Source: Wyeomyia smithii (lineage: Eukaryota > Arthropoda > Insecta > Diptera > Culicidae). Taken from it: a stretch of 64,000 nucleotides of DNA. Position numbers and translations under genes: made by a program. Positions 23,425 to 34,759 of this stretch are shown here, piece by piece. Position 1 is the stretch's first letter, and each line of letters begins with the position of its first letter. The DNA lies in NCBI RefSeq assembly GCF_029784165.1, contig NC_073696.1, positions 45,463,858-45,527,857 on the forward strand. The letters run 5' to 3'. Below the pieces are notes generated by a model. It had not been told where the DNA came from. It searched no databases and saw nothing but the letters and a program-made list of their open reading frames with translations.

Positions 23425-23878
23425 ACAATTAATGAATTGAAATACCATCCAATATGGGTATTTTCGGAACTGGGATGATGCCCAGATACCTGAGACTGAC
23501 CCCAGACGTCATTTTGAATTCAAAAATGGCAACTTCCGGTGTCCGGATATTAACCATAAATGGCTGAATACCACCAAAAATTTTCGGAATCGAATCAATG
23601 CTGAGATCGAAAATCAACACTAGACGCTTTTTTTTCATTCCAGATGGAGGCCTCCGGTTTTCGGAAACATTCAAAATTGACCAAATACCACCCCATATGA
23701 GTATTTTCGGAATCTAATGATGTCCAGAGACCTGAGAACGATCCCAGACTCCATTTTGTATTCCAACATTATGACTTCCGGTTTCCTGGAAACAACCTAA
23801 AATGGCCGAATACCACCCAATATGTGTTATTCCGCAATCAAAATCAAAATCATCATCATCGTCATCATCATCATCATA
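23425..23878 (-). repeat. ACTTCCGGTTT minisatellite, short array, with adjoining ATC repeat
   Basis: About three diverged units contain GACTTCCGGTTTC, AAAATGGCCGAATACCACC and CAATATGTG-like blocks, in the same orientation as the array at 24.8-25.9 kb. It is followed by a CAT/CAT-CGT run (23841-23875). The unit is non-coding; frames through it arise from its repeated structure. Confidence 0.8.
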
Positions 23879-24352
23879 AAATATAATGTGCGCTATTTTT
23901 GTGCTTAAACGTTCAAGAAAACCACCAGTTCTACTAGTGAAGATTCTTCGTTGAAAATTCTGCCAGTGTATGAACAAGATTATATTTATGTTTAGTTTTT
24001 CAGTATTGTGGAAAAAGTTTTCCCGTCGCACATTTACAATTTCCTGCTAGGAGAAAATGATGATCAGATCCAATTTTTGGAGAATATTTTACAGTAAATT
24101 TATATCCTAATTTTATTTTCACGACATACGGTTTATCGGTTATGATTTTCCAAATTGCTTCATTGTTTTTTGAATTTTGTTTTAAGTAGTGTTTCGATCC
24201 CTGTTTGAAGCAAAGTGAAAATAATATTCTTCAAAATTGGAATCAGTGTTGGCACATATACTTTCGAAGGCACCAGCAAATAGGTATAGTGGGATGTTCG
24301 TTGATATGCGTTGTACTAATATAACATCACTGATGCCACAGTGGGGAAATTA

Positions 24353-26075
24353 TCTATCTATCTATCTTTTATACCTATAAAAATGCAGTCCGGTCTGTCT
24401 GTCGGTCTGTCTGTCTGTCTGATCCATATAGGCTCGGAAACTACTGAACCGATCGACGTGAAAATTTGTATGTAGGAGTTTTAGAGGCCGAGAAAGGTTC
24501 CAATGATGGTTTGAGACCCCTCCTTCTTCTGGAAGGGAGGGGTCCCATACAAACGAAATAAAAATTTCTGCACATCTCGAGAACCTACCAAGCAAATGGA
24601 ACCAAATTTGGCAGGTGAATGTTTTTAGGGGTAACAAATATATCCATAATGGTTTGACACCCCTCCCTCTTCTATAAGGGAGGGGTTCCATACAAATGAA
24701 ACACAAATTTCTGCTTATCTCGAGAACTAACCAACTAATTGGAACCAAATTTGGCAAGTGAATGTTTGTAACAAACATGTCCAGAATGTTTCGACACCCT
24801 TCTTTCTGGCATATCTCCAAATACCATTTCAATATCTAAAATGGCTACTTCCGGTTTCTGAAAAACAGCGGCAAATGACCAAATGCCACCCAATAAGCGT
24901 ATTTACGGAATTGTTATGATGCACTGAAGCCACAAATCGACCTCAGACAACATTTTGAATTATAAAATGGTGAAATTCGGTGTCTGGAAAACAGCCGAAA
25001 ATGACCAAATACCACCCAATATTAGTGTTTCTTTAACCAGAATGACGCTCAGAGGCCAAAAATTGTCCCCTAATGCCATTTTAAAATTCAAGATGGCGAC
25101 TTCCGGATTCTGAAAAACAGTGGCAAATGATCAAATCCCACCCAATATGGGTATTTTCGGAATTGTTATGACGCGCTAAAGCCACAAATCGACATCAGAC
25201 AACATTTTGAATTGTAAGATGGCGAATTCCGGTGTCTGGAAAACAGCCGAAAATGACCATATACCACCCAATATGAGCGTTTCTTCAACCAGATTGACGC
25301 ACGGAGGCCAGAAATTGTTCCCAAATGCCATTTCGAAAGCCAAGATGGCGACTTCCGGTTTCCGAAAAACAGCGGCAAATGCCAAATGCCACCCAATATG
25401 CGTATTTACGGAGTTGTTATGATGCACTGATGCCACAAATCGACCTCAGACAACATTTTGAATTATAAAATGGTGAATTCCGGTGTCTGGAAAACAGCCA
25501 AAATGACAAAATACCACCCAATATGAGTGTTTCTTTAACCAGAATGACGCTCAGGGGTCAGAAATTGTCTCCAAATGCCATTTTAATATCCAAGATGGCG
25601 ACTTCCGGTTTCTGAAAAATAGCCTAAAGTGACCAAATACCACCCAATATGTGTATCATCGGATCCAGAATGATGCAAGGAGCTAAAAATTGACCTCAGA
25701 CACCAGTTTGAATTGTAAAATGGCAACTTCTGGGAAACAGCCGAAAATAACCGAATACTACTACATATGGATATTTCCGTAATCGAAATGATGTATAGAA
25801 GCCAAGCATTGACCCTGGACACCATTTTGAATTCGATGATGACCACTTTCAGTTTCTAAAAAACAACGAAAATAACTGAAATGCATTCAATATATTTCCG
25901 GAATAGAGGTGATGTACAAAAGCCAAAAGTCGAGGATGTTGTCATTCCGATAAAACCAATCATTTCAAATGATATAATCAAATCGCAAGGAATCAATGAA
26001 TTTGAAATGTTTAAAATTATTAAATTGAGCACTAAAATAGGCGAGACGAAGTTTACCGGGTCAGCTAGTTATCCA
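24353..26075 (-). mobile_element. (GTCY)n-bearing repeat element (mini-me / Helentron-like?), apparently complete
   Basis: Read on the minus strand it starts TAACTAGCTGACCCGG (26060s), carries a minisatellite of about 125-bp units, then a block of GGGAGGGGT motifs, then a GACAGACAGACAGACCGG run, and ends with ATAGATAGATAGATA (24353-24368). (GTCY)n microsatellites are typical of mini-me/DINE elements, now linked to Helentrons; the assignment here is inference. The 3' half is shared with the repeat units at 58.9-64 kb in the opposite orientation. The 156-codon frame 24362-24832 is a by-product of the repeat. Confidence 0.65.
24830..25890 (-). repeat. ~125-bp minisatellite with alternating A/B units
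   Basis: The phrase CCACCCAATAT recurs at about 24886, 25010, 25137, 25265, 25389, 25515 and 25640, roughly every 125 bases. Units alternate: one type carries GATGCACTGA..CCACAAATCGACCTC, the other AACCAGAATGACGCTCAG, so the real period is a 250-bp dimer. It forms the core of the (GTCY)n element. Confidence 0.88.
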
Positions 26076-26129
26076 TAAAAATTAAAAACCAACGATTTTA
26101 GGATAACACAGTTTAACAATTTTTTTGCC

Positions 26130-26435
26130 TTCTATGTATGAATTTTTTATGTATTTTGTCGCAAACACAAATTCCCCCGAGTAGTATACTAAAACCATGC
26201 CAAAACCGTTTTCGTAGAATCACCGTTTTGAGCTCAGTTTTTGTCCGATTTGAGATCTGTTTTTTTAAAAGATGGGTAAGAAAATGCTAATATGTGGACA
26301 AACGCTTAGAATTGGAAATTTAGAATTTCACAAAAATTCAGAATGGCCCCACTCTTGACCCTTAAAATGAAATGTGTTCAAATTCGGGGAAATATGTTTT
26401 TGCGTCAAAATACATGAAAAAATCATACATAGAAG
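26130..26435 (+). repeat. Foldback family F3, complete copy
   Basis: Terminal inverted repeats of about 50 bases (left CTTCTATGTATGAATTTTTT; right end the complement with a few changes, finishing CATACATAGAAG). The interior carries AATCACCGTTTTGAGC and TTTGTCCGATTTGAGATCTG. The truncated partner is at 21391-21705. Confidence 0.85.
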
Positions 26436-29400
26436 CTAAGGCAGAAGATAAGGTAAATTTTGTTGCATTGTGTAATATAATGGTGTTGAGAATTGTGTTT
26501 TGTTCTTCGACGCCTAATTACAACACACAAAATTGCAGCTCTTCCTCTGTAGAAAATAGGTAAAATACTTTCAATGCTTTCTCCAAACGCGACAGAAAAC
26601 CCAACCTTGAACGCATTTATAAACTCATTTGCTTTTGTCACTTCACCAGCGGCAACAGGGGGAGTGGTGCCCGTAATCCTGTTTGATAAAGCGCACACAA
26701 CACGATTTCCACTTGGTCGTACGGATCGACATCCCGGCAAAGTCGAGCAAGGGAAGCCACAGCCGAAACCGAACTCACATGGGCACTTCACACTGTCTGC
26801 GGTAATGTTATAATCTCTAAACGTTACCGCCCTACGTCTGATGGCACCGAGGTCCAGTCGAGTGCGCGCTACCCCCAATCCCATAATCCTACGAACTTAA
26901 TCCCATATTGTTTTAAATTAATAATCTTCTTCTACATTCAGTTATGATTGTTTCCCTCCTATATGGGGTTGTCTGCAATGCGAAGGCGGAAATCCTTGCA
27001 TCTAAAAACAGTACCTAAAGCCACTCAACGCTCCCACACCAGCAGCTGTTGCCCAGGAAGGAATCATTTAGCGTAATCTACTTGGAACCGTACTATCTGC
27101 ATTGTGAAAATCCGAGGACCCCGGCGGGGCTGGTTTGGATGGACGGTAAAGTCCGCAATAAGCACAGCAGTAGCGAAGAATTGTTATTATTTGTTCAAAT
27201 GAGCGCTCGCGCGACGGGCATACAGAGTCATAAAGGAAAAGCATAATGGGCACTGCAAGATTTGGCGTTTTTTTTTTCCTTTCGTAGCCGGAGCTGCAAG
27301 GAGCAAGCAAGTCACGTCTAGTGAACAACAGTAAACAAACCCGACGACAACGACCTCGCGAGTTACCTCGGTCACCGTCGTCAGCGTCGTTGTCGTCGTC
27401 GTCGTCGTCGGCGAAGTAACACAGTCATTAGCATAAACTCGTAATGTGTCCCAATTAATCATAATGTGAAAAGTCTGCACGTTGCTGAATAAATTAACAT
27501 ACTTTCGGCTGGAACTGCCAGCCAAAGAAATGAGGTTGTATGCGAAATTCATAACCAGCAGCAGCAGCAGTGGCAGTGGGTACAACTTCACCATAGGTAC
27601 CTACCTATATTCGCGGGAATTAGCTAGGTACTTCACTGGTTTTGAAGCTGGTTTCCGGAGGCTTTTGTTTGGTGCAGTAGATCTAGGGTAATTTTTTCGT
27701 GTGTTTTCTTTTGCCGGTCGCTCGTTGCGTGGTGTTCGTTGTTTGAGGAAAGGCTATGTCTCACATATACTAAGTTGCAATTTTGCTAGAAATAGTTATA
27801 TACACCAACAATTCATTCATGTTGAATGAATTGTAACAATATTGGCTTATTGTTCACAGAGCTTTAAAAATTAGAATTAAGATTATATCATATTGATACT
27901 GTAAAATTTCCCCTGCAACTCCGCAGTAGCAGTAGCACGCCACAACTGGGAGGATATTCTTTTGTTAGTAAAGATTAACAAAGAAAATCCTCTAATTATG
28001 GAACCGACGGCAATATTTTCTTCCAAAACAGTGTACTGCTTGATCCACCGCCGACAGCTTCGGAGCGCGCGCACGGCTTCCGCTAAGTCTTCCCATTAAA
28101 ATTTCCCACGAACAACGTGAAAATCCTACCCGAAAACGATAATCCTCCCGTCAAGACAGCAATTACTCTTGCCGGAGTTCTTTGCGAGCTTTCCCGGGCG
28201 CGCGCTCGGCATCCATAGAGCGTCCCCCACCGAGATTTAAATCATATTTTTACAGCATTCTGTTATGTTGTTGTTCAGCTGATAGCAGTCGCTTCGGTTT
28301 AAATTATATGATTGTGACTGATCGTTCGTATGTTTGCGAAGAAAAGCATCACCTTATTTTTCCCATGTGCCATAGCAAGTGAATCTGGTATGGCGAACTC
28401 GTTGTCCATTTCTCCGAGTACGAAATTCCAACGATATGTGTTGAAATTTCAGGTCCTACAGAGTTAGCGCAAAACTGGAGCAGATTAGACGACCAAAGTT
28501 TCCAGCCCATGTAGTTCAAACCCTGGGAGAGCAATTTGAAACTGCCTTATCGCATAAATTACCGCACGGATAATTTGCGGTTTACGCTAGTCACTGAACA
28601 GAACGCATTCAATTTGGCGCTGGAGAATCTTCGTCGTGGAGGCAGTCATTGCGGTCTCGGCTGCGGCTTAAATCTGATTAGTTTGTCTGGCTGGGGGCGA
28701 TTCGAAACTGATTGGCAAAGTAGCTTTAAGCAATTACGCCACCCAGTCGAATCCAAGGAAGAAGCCACACAGCTAGTGCAAAACAAACAAGTCGCAAACT
28801 TTGAACTTTCCGCCAACAACTCGGAAGCGCACTGACACTGGCGGTGAAGTTGTACGAAACTCCAGTCATACATATACAGAAGTGTGAAACTTTCGCGATG
28901 TTACCGGCTGCTCTGGGAAGCTTTTCCACAAACTCCGAACGTGTTTTCCTCCTCCGGCGAAATCTGGAAACGGTTGCCAGTACTGTGCTGCTGCACTGTA
29001 CCGCACCTCACCGTGCTTTACGGCAGCTATGTGAGAAAATAAACAAACGTAAGAATTACAACACGGTTTGTAGATTTACGTGTAGTCTTCTGCGAAATCG
29101 TGTCTTTACTAGCAGCTAGGCGGCGACGGTCGGTGCGATCTAGGATCAGTCAGCAGAGTTGGCTGGCTGGAGGAAAGGGAGAGTGAATTTGTGTGTATGT
29201 TTATTATTGCGAAAGTACAATCATAAATAATCATAATTAAATCATACGTACACCGGGGGCAATAGCGCACTTGTATGCCATCAGCCAGTTAGCTAGCTGC
29301 GAAATGGACTGAATCGGTTTCTATCAGATGAGGAATGAGCTTTAAATTCGTGTGGTTTCTTGTTTCGAAATTTGCCAGAATGTTTTAAATTGTTAGAAAC

Positions 29401-29640
29401 AATAATAGTGAAAATCAGCTAATTATGCTATTAAAACTCTATCCTGCTATTTTTCTCATCATAATATGATAATTCATAACAAATTTATTGCTGATAGAGA
29501 TTTTTTTAAATATTCACGAAATTCAAAGTGGGATGCAACATCAAACTGGAATGCGCTGTAATTAATAATGATTATTATTTGCATGTCAGTTAACCATAGA
29601 AGCTTATATAAAATTAATGAATAATTGAAAGTTGGACGAC
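26436..29640. other. GC-richer, low-repeat region with triplet repeats; no gene identified
   Basis: This stretch differs from its flanks: few homopolymers, mixed composition, a GTC run at 27385-27412 and CAGCAG repeats at 27560-27577. Frames up to 153 codons (26423-26884 minus, 27187-27594 minus, 28536-28835 plus) show no domain I recognise, and opposite-strand frames overlap them, so none is called. Intronic regulatory DNA, untranslated exons or an unrecognised exon remain possible. Confidence 0.4.
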
Positions 29641-30074
29641 GCATTAATGCGCATTTTTTCTTATGAGAACTGTACTGCCGTAATCTCGCAGACTGACGTA
29701 TGCGACAGCGAGTAAAATTTTCAGTACGAAGCTTTTTCCAAAAACGTTTGTATAATGAGTGTTAGGACGAATTTCAACAATCTGATCTGTACATAATGCA
29801 TCAATTTAATCACAAAACATTGCCGAGCATATGTTTTGTGGAAAACGGTTCATTAACTGAAGTTATGTTACCAACGTCGTTTTGTTGTAGAAACAGCGAT
29901 TTTTATTTCACTGTTTCTACCACCGATTGACGTACATCGACCCAGCTTTCGACGTACAAAATTTCGCGATTCAAGAATACTTTTTAGAAAATGAATTTGG
30001 TTAGGAATATAATAGCATTCGGGGCCTCTGCCATCTTACATCTGCACTTTTCCGTACAAAAATCAAGTGCGCTT

Positions 30075-30340
30075 TAGTTGTCCACGAGCATGGACCAAGC
30101 TTCGTGGCCTTAGAGGGCTACAGTATGATCAATGTTTTGTAGATAGTCAACTGCGTTCCGCGGCGAATTTTATTCGAGCAGTGCATCCTCCGGAGTCCAA
30201 AAAAGGCACGATTTCCCGCCAAAAGACCTCGACGAATTTCTCTGCCAATGTCGTTTTAGGTGATGACCAGATAGCCTGGGTGCACGCACTTGCCAACTAC
30301 CTTTATTTCATCCCCGCTAAGCTGAATCCATGGTCGGAGA
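30075..30340 (-). pseudogene. Non-LTR retrotransposon C-terminal fragment
   Basis: The minus strand reads EIKVVGK..HPGYLVIT, stop, NDIGREIRRGLLAGNRAFFG, LRR (to about 30189), then QLTIYKTLII (30124-30153). After a frameshift it continues VAL, stop, GHEAWSMLVDN (about 30075-30125). This order (EIRRR..AGNRAFFGLR, IYKTLI.PV.LYGHE) is the region downstream of the RT catalytic core in several LINE clades. The clade is not resolved. One or two stops and one frameshift make it dead. Confidence 0.75.
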
Positions 30341-30409
30341 TTAACACGGTCTTCTCTGGGGTCAATTGTAGGCTTCTGTTCATCATCCCGTTGAAGAAAA
30401 TATCCAATT

Positions 30410-30660
30410 GAGTGGTATTCGATAATTTTGGAATGTTTCCCAGAGAGCAGAAGTCGTCATCTTGGATTTCAAAAAGGTTTAATTTCTGGCTTCTGGTCGT
30501 CATTCTGATTCCGGAAATTCTCAAATTGGGTGGTATTTGGCCATTTTGATCTGTTATTAAGGAACCAGAATTTGCCAGTTAAGAATTCAAAATAGTCTCT
30601 GGGGGTAATTCTTGGCTCCTAGGCATCATTTCGATCATTTTAAGCTATTTTCCGGAAATA
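30410..30660 (+). repeat. Two diverged minisatellite units
   Basis: Plus-orientation units of the 125-bp family: GAAGTCGTCATCTTGGATTTC, ATTCTGATTCCGGAAATTC and TTGGGTGGTATTTGGCCATT. They lie inside the 29.7-31.0 kb element. Confidence 0.75.
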
Positions 30661-31312
30661 TTGTTTAAATGTGTGTTTTGCTTGGACGGAACCAACTTCT
30701 CTTGCAGAGAAGAGAGAGATGTCGTAACACCATAGAAATATTTCCTGCTCCTATAAGCATCTACATGCCAAATTTGGTTTATTTACGAGTCGTTGAATGC
30801 AATAAAAGCATCACAAACGTGGTTGGGTTGGATTTACGTCACGTTGAGTAGAAATGTTGGTTACGTCATTGCGTTTTCGTGAATTAATGACGCTATTTTT
30901 TGCACTTTTCATAAAACTTCGGTGCCTATAGGTCCGGTTTGGTGTGTTCTATCGTTGAATCTTAAAAAACACAAATCGGCCACTTTGGCGCTTACGTCAG
31001 TCTGCGAGATTACGGCAGTGTAGAAAAGCTGGGTTTATATTTATGAAAAAATGGAGAAATGCATTCTCAAAAGACCCATGTAAGAGTATTTAGGAAATTC
31101 ATAGCATGAGCCATCTTACCCCACTGGTGCATTTTGTACAGTTCTCCCCTACTTTGCAGCTCAAGTTATGCTACTTAATCACAATAAAGTTCGAGTTCAG
31201 TTGAGGAGTTCAGTTGTTCGTCAAAAGCGAACAGGAGGTTTTAATTGTTGAGAATCAGGATGCAAAGTGGAGGGATGAGAACTTCGGTTCAGACTATCAA
31301 GAAAACATTGCG

Positions 31313-31641
31313 GTGAGCAATAGAGATGGTTGGGTTTCGGGTCGGGTTTGAAAATTTTTGAAAGTGTCGGGTACGGGTCGGGTTCAAGTTTGATAAACAC
31401 AAAATCGGGTTCGTGTTTAAAAATGTCAGGTTCAGGCTCGGATTTTAAAACCCGAAATCCGACTATAAACTCTACAAAATATCGGATTCGGATTTCACAA
31501 ACTTCGTGCTCGGGTCGGCTTCGGATTTTATAGAAATAAAACTCTCGGGTTCGGGTTTCAATCGAAAAAAGAAAAAAACAACGAATTCGGGTCGGGCACG
31601 GGTTTGAAAATCCCCGACACCCGACCATCTTTAGTGGAAAA
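31313..31641. mobile_element. hAT-type MITE family H1, copy 1 (CGGGTT-rich)
   Basis: Begins TAGAGATGGTTGGG at 31321 and ends CCGACCATCTTTA at 31633. The interior is filled with GGGTTCGGG and its variants. Flanks GTGAGCAA (31313-31320) and GTGGAAAA (31634-31641) agree at 5 of 8 positions, a worn target duplication. The start TAGAG fits hAT termini. Same family as 43775-44090. Frames through it (31221-31628 minus, 31330-31533 plus) are products of the motif repeats. Confidence 0.8.
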
Positions 31642-31899
31642 CCTGTTACCAGGAATTACAATTGACCAACATATAGATCCAGTGTTTCAGGATACATAAA
31701 ATCGTAAAAAGGTTTTTTTTTCGAGATTTCAACGAGTTTTTGTTCTAAATACGATAGATAAAATTTCGAATAAAGAAATTTAGACAATAATATAAGTTAC
31801 ATAAAAATCCGAGCTTCATCATTTGGGGTCTTCTACTGAAACGTACATTTTATAGGGAGGTAGTGGTGTTACGTTTTGTTACATAGAGCGAGTGTAAGA

Positions 31900-32125
31900 A
31901 AACTGACTGACATGATTCATATAGAATTTAAAAGTACTGAATCGATCATGGTGAAAATTTGGGGCCGGGAAAGATGATTAAAATAGTTCGAGACCCTTAT
32001 GTAAAGGAGGGTTGCCATACAAATTAAACACAACGACGCCATTTCTAAATCCAAGATGGCGACTTCAGGTTTCTAGAAAACAGCCAAAAATAGCCGAATA
32101 CCACCTAATAATGGTACCGATTACC
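31900..32125 (-). repeat. Worn fragment of the (GTCY)n element
   Basis: GACTGACATGATTCATATAG, GAATCGATCATGGTGAAAAT, then ATCCAAGATGGCGACTTCAG and CAGCCAAAAATAGCCGAATA, the same order as at 24.4-25 kb but with most of the middle deleted. Confidence 0.65.
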
Positions 32126-32235
32126 AACAGCTCCAGCTTTTCTGATCCGTCCAAATTTCTGGCAAAAAACGATTATTCGCTTCCTAGAATATTAACCTTC
32201 GTAACAGTTGTTACCTTTGAAGTAGAACTTTTTAA

Positions 32236-32452
32236 TCTCCCAGATGGTCTCGAGGTACGATGCTGACCTAACAAGCCAGTCGTCGTAGGTTCGAGTCTCG
32301 GCTCGGGAGAGACTGTTGTTAGTGTCAGTAGGATCGTAGCGCTAGCCCCGCAATTGTCCTGTACACTGTCAGTCGGCTGCGAAGTCTGTGTATAAGTGAA
32401 CAGAAGGTCGAGTTTCGAATCGGAACGTAGCACCAAGGCTTTGCTTTGCTTT
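32236..32452 (+). mobile_element. SINE copy 3, full length
   Basis: TCTCCCAGATGGTCTCGAGG start, box B-like GGTTCGAGTCTC, and tail GCTTTGCTTTGCTTT. A three-base insertion extends GACTGTTGTTAGTG. TTTAATC occurs at both borders and may be a short target duplication, but it partly overlaps the element ends. Confidence 0.9.
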
Positions 32453-32459
32453 AATCGGC

Positions 32460-34320
32460 ACGCCTCCAGAGAACAGCTTTGTTTTAGTCATATTGAAAAA
32501 AAGTCTTGTGGACTCTATCCAGCAATTTGAATTACTCAACACATACAACATCCACGGCTCCACTTTCAATATTGCCGGTTTTAAATGCCAATGCAGTTCT
32601 CTTTGTGAATCTGCTGAGCCATCCAGAACTAGCCTTGGAAGAGTTCTGCTTATGTGTAGTTGCCAATTCTTTCACGTTTTTTGACGTAGGACTACGTCTA
32701 ACCGCACTATATCGAGATACATTCCGCGAAAACTAAAACCAAGATGTAACGCCGGAATGAAAGATTTCAAACGGTTATACTGATGTAACCACATGATGGA
32801 TCACAATAATCAATATGTCGTTGGATTGATAAAATGATGGACAATTTTGTGATTCTTCAATTTTCATTATCACTTCATTGTTAAACAGTGAAAATTGAAT
32901 AAAAGTTTCAAGGTCAAATTTTCACCAACAATGTACCAATCATATGCGAGCACGCCTAGCACAGACTTCATGAATATACACCAACTGCATGCTGTGATAT
33001 CCTGTATAGCAGTGGCAAAAAAATTTTTGACAGAATCTCCCCGTCCCAATAGGTCAACTAATGTTAGTTTCCATGAGCCTAGACTATTTTGATGTCTTGA
33101 AGGTGAAGCTTTCCCGGAAAGTTCGTAACCACCTCCATCATTGGACAGTATGACGTTCTGCTGTTAATGAATATGTTAATGTTAATAAAACTGATGTCTT
33201 GAAGGAAAACATGCTGGCACAGGCAACAGTACTGCACCGAGTATAGTATGAATAGAGCGCTGGTCATTCGTCGTCTATCAGTGCAGAGAAACTTGATATT
33301 CATTCGTGTGCAGCCAAGCCAAGTGAAAACTACATTGCCGCTGTTGACGCACGGTGGGGCGTGGAACACAATCGAATTGCCGTTTGAATTGTCTTCTTCT
33401 TCTTCTTGTTTCGTATAGCAGCAAATATCAGAATTCAATTTGATTTTTCGGGTACCGCAGAATACGCTGCGCCGCCGGGGACAACAAAATGCGTTGTTTA
33501 TTTTTGAACTCTAATTCTGCTTTTTTTTTCAGATTTATTTAAATAACTGAATATGGTATTTGAAAGACAATAGAAAACAAAAATGCTCCGTACATATCTT
33601 TGAATAGTTAGTTAAACGAGCTGTACTGATGATTATATTTTACTAGCTAAATGAATTTAGTCCAATATGACAATATTAGTTGCATCCTGCGGTGGCGGTA
33701 TAGAGGAAAACCAAATTCATTTCATCTTGATATTAGAGTTCCGACATTAGTATTTGTGTTTTTCAATTAAATTTTTTTTTTTTTGAATTTGCATTTACAA
33801 GATTTACTTTCCATAACCTTACTTGTAATTGAACAACGCTATGCAAACATTAATTGCCGTGGCTAATGTTGTGCATCGCTCTTGCCCAGTTTATTTTCGA
33901 AAATAACAGACATATAACCTTCAAATATGATATCTTCGTTGTTCTTTGGTATCTTGAAACTAATCAAATTTTTTCTGATTGATTCTGTATACTGATAAAA
34001 TGTTTAAATTGACCTAAATTGAATGTTAACATGTTCATAAAATTCTATGTCAATTTCAAATTTTCTGTGAATATACATTTTCTACTAAAACTGTCATTCA
34101 TTATCTATATTTTTTCCACGAGCTTGAAACTGCAGGAAAAAAATTGATGGGACATCTTTGCCGCTTTGTGATCGGTGAGTGAGCCAACTTTAACAAGACA
34201 AATAGATATAGAAGGAAGAAGTTTAATTTCTACTAAATCGTACTCAATTAAATATTTTATAGAAGGTTGCCTTTTCGCGTATTAAAGAAAATTCGCTGTA
34301 TTAGAATGAAAGGTATTCCT
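32460..34320. other. Unassigned AT-rich DNA
   Basis: Only short frames; opposite-strand frames overlap, for example 32369-32569 and 32493-32684. Local inverted pairs such as CACTTCATTGTTAAACAGTG (about 32872-32891) occur. No family or gene recognised. Confidence 0.4.
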
Positions 34321-34325
34321 CAATA

Positions 34326-34638
34326 GTCTGGAAACCAAATTAAGGGGGAAATTTGGGTCTAGAGCTCTATAGCAATATTTTAGAGAAAAACTTTCTTCAA
34401 CAAAGTTGTTACATATGATAAAGTGCTTATTGAAAAAGTATCAAAAATTGGGGTGACCAAAATTTTCAATGCTATCAAGTATCTATCTTTTTTATTTTTG
34501 TAGATAGAAAACCTTGTTCTACAATTTTATAGCTCCAATAATTTTAAGTAACTTTGTAAAAAAAAAGATTTTCTCTAAAACATTGCTATAAAGCTCTAGA
34601 CCCAAAATTTCCCCTAAATTTGGTTCCTGGACCATTGT
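34326..34638. mobile_element. Foldback element F2, copy 2
   Basis: A shorter relative of 15536-16335. Its arms carry AAATTTGGGTCTAGAGCTCT, AACAAAGTTGTTACATATGA and, on the other side, AACATTGCTATAAAGCTCTA with GGACCATTGTG at the end. It spans only about 310 bases, so the internal part of copy 1 is missing here. Confidence 0.85.
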
Positions 34639-34708
34639 GAATGTTGAAGAGAATATTTTTTCTTCTAAGGTAGAGTGGTACAAAGAAATAATCAAAATAC
34701 AGACCCCG

Positions 34709-34755
34709 TTCGATTTTGGCAACACGTCAGAATATTTTCTGTTGCCAAAATCGAA
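34709..34755. repeat. Perfect 16-bp palindrome
   Basis: TTCGATTTTGGCAACA (34709-34724) is followed 15 bases later by its exact complement, ending in CAAAATCGAA. It could form a stable hairpin, and could be a small foldback or the joined ends of one. The related motif CCAAAATCGAACGAGG is at about 7620. Confidence 0.8.
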
Positions 34756-34759
34756 CCAT

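Larger units (their letters stand above)
29673..31019. mobile_element. DNA element with near-perfect 27-bp+ terminal inverted repeats
   Basis: Left end ACTGCCGTAATCTCG(...)GACTGACGTA at 29674-29704 is repeated exactly in reverse at about 30988-31018 (27 identical bases, then one mismatch). The 1.35-kb interior holds a dead LINE fragment and two minisatellite units, and has no transposase. Exact ends around a decayed interior suggest either a fairly recent, cargo-carrying non-autonomous element or strong sequence constraint on the ends. No unambiguous target duplication. Confidence 0.8.

Noticed and set aside
24362..24832. 156-codon minus frame
   Set aside because: Lies wholly within the (GTCY)n repeat element; its internal repeats mirror the DNA repeat, and related copies do not keep the frame.
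26423..26884. 153-codon minus frame
   Set aside because: No domain, starts inside foldback F3, and a 79-codon plus frame covers the same DNA; no codon-level evidence for either.
27187..27594. 135-codon minus frame with a threonine run
   Set aside because: The threonine run is a GTC microsatellite; the rest has no domain and is overlapped by plus frames.
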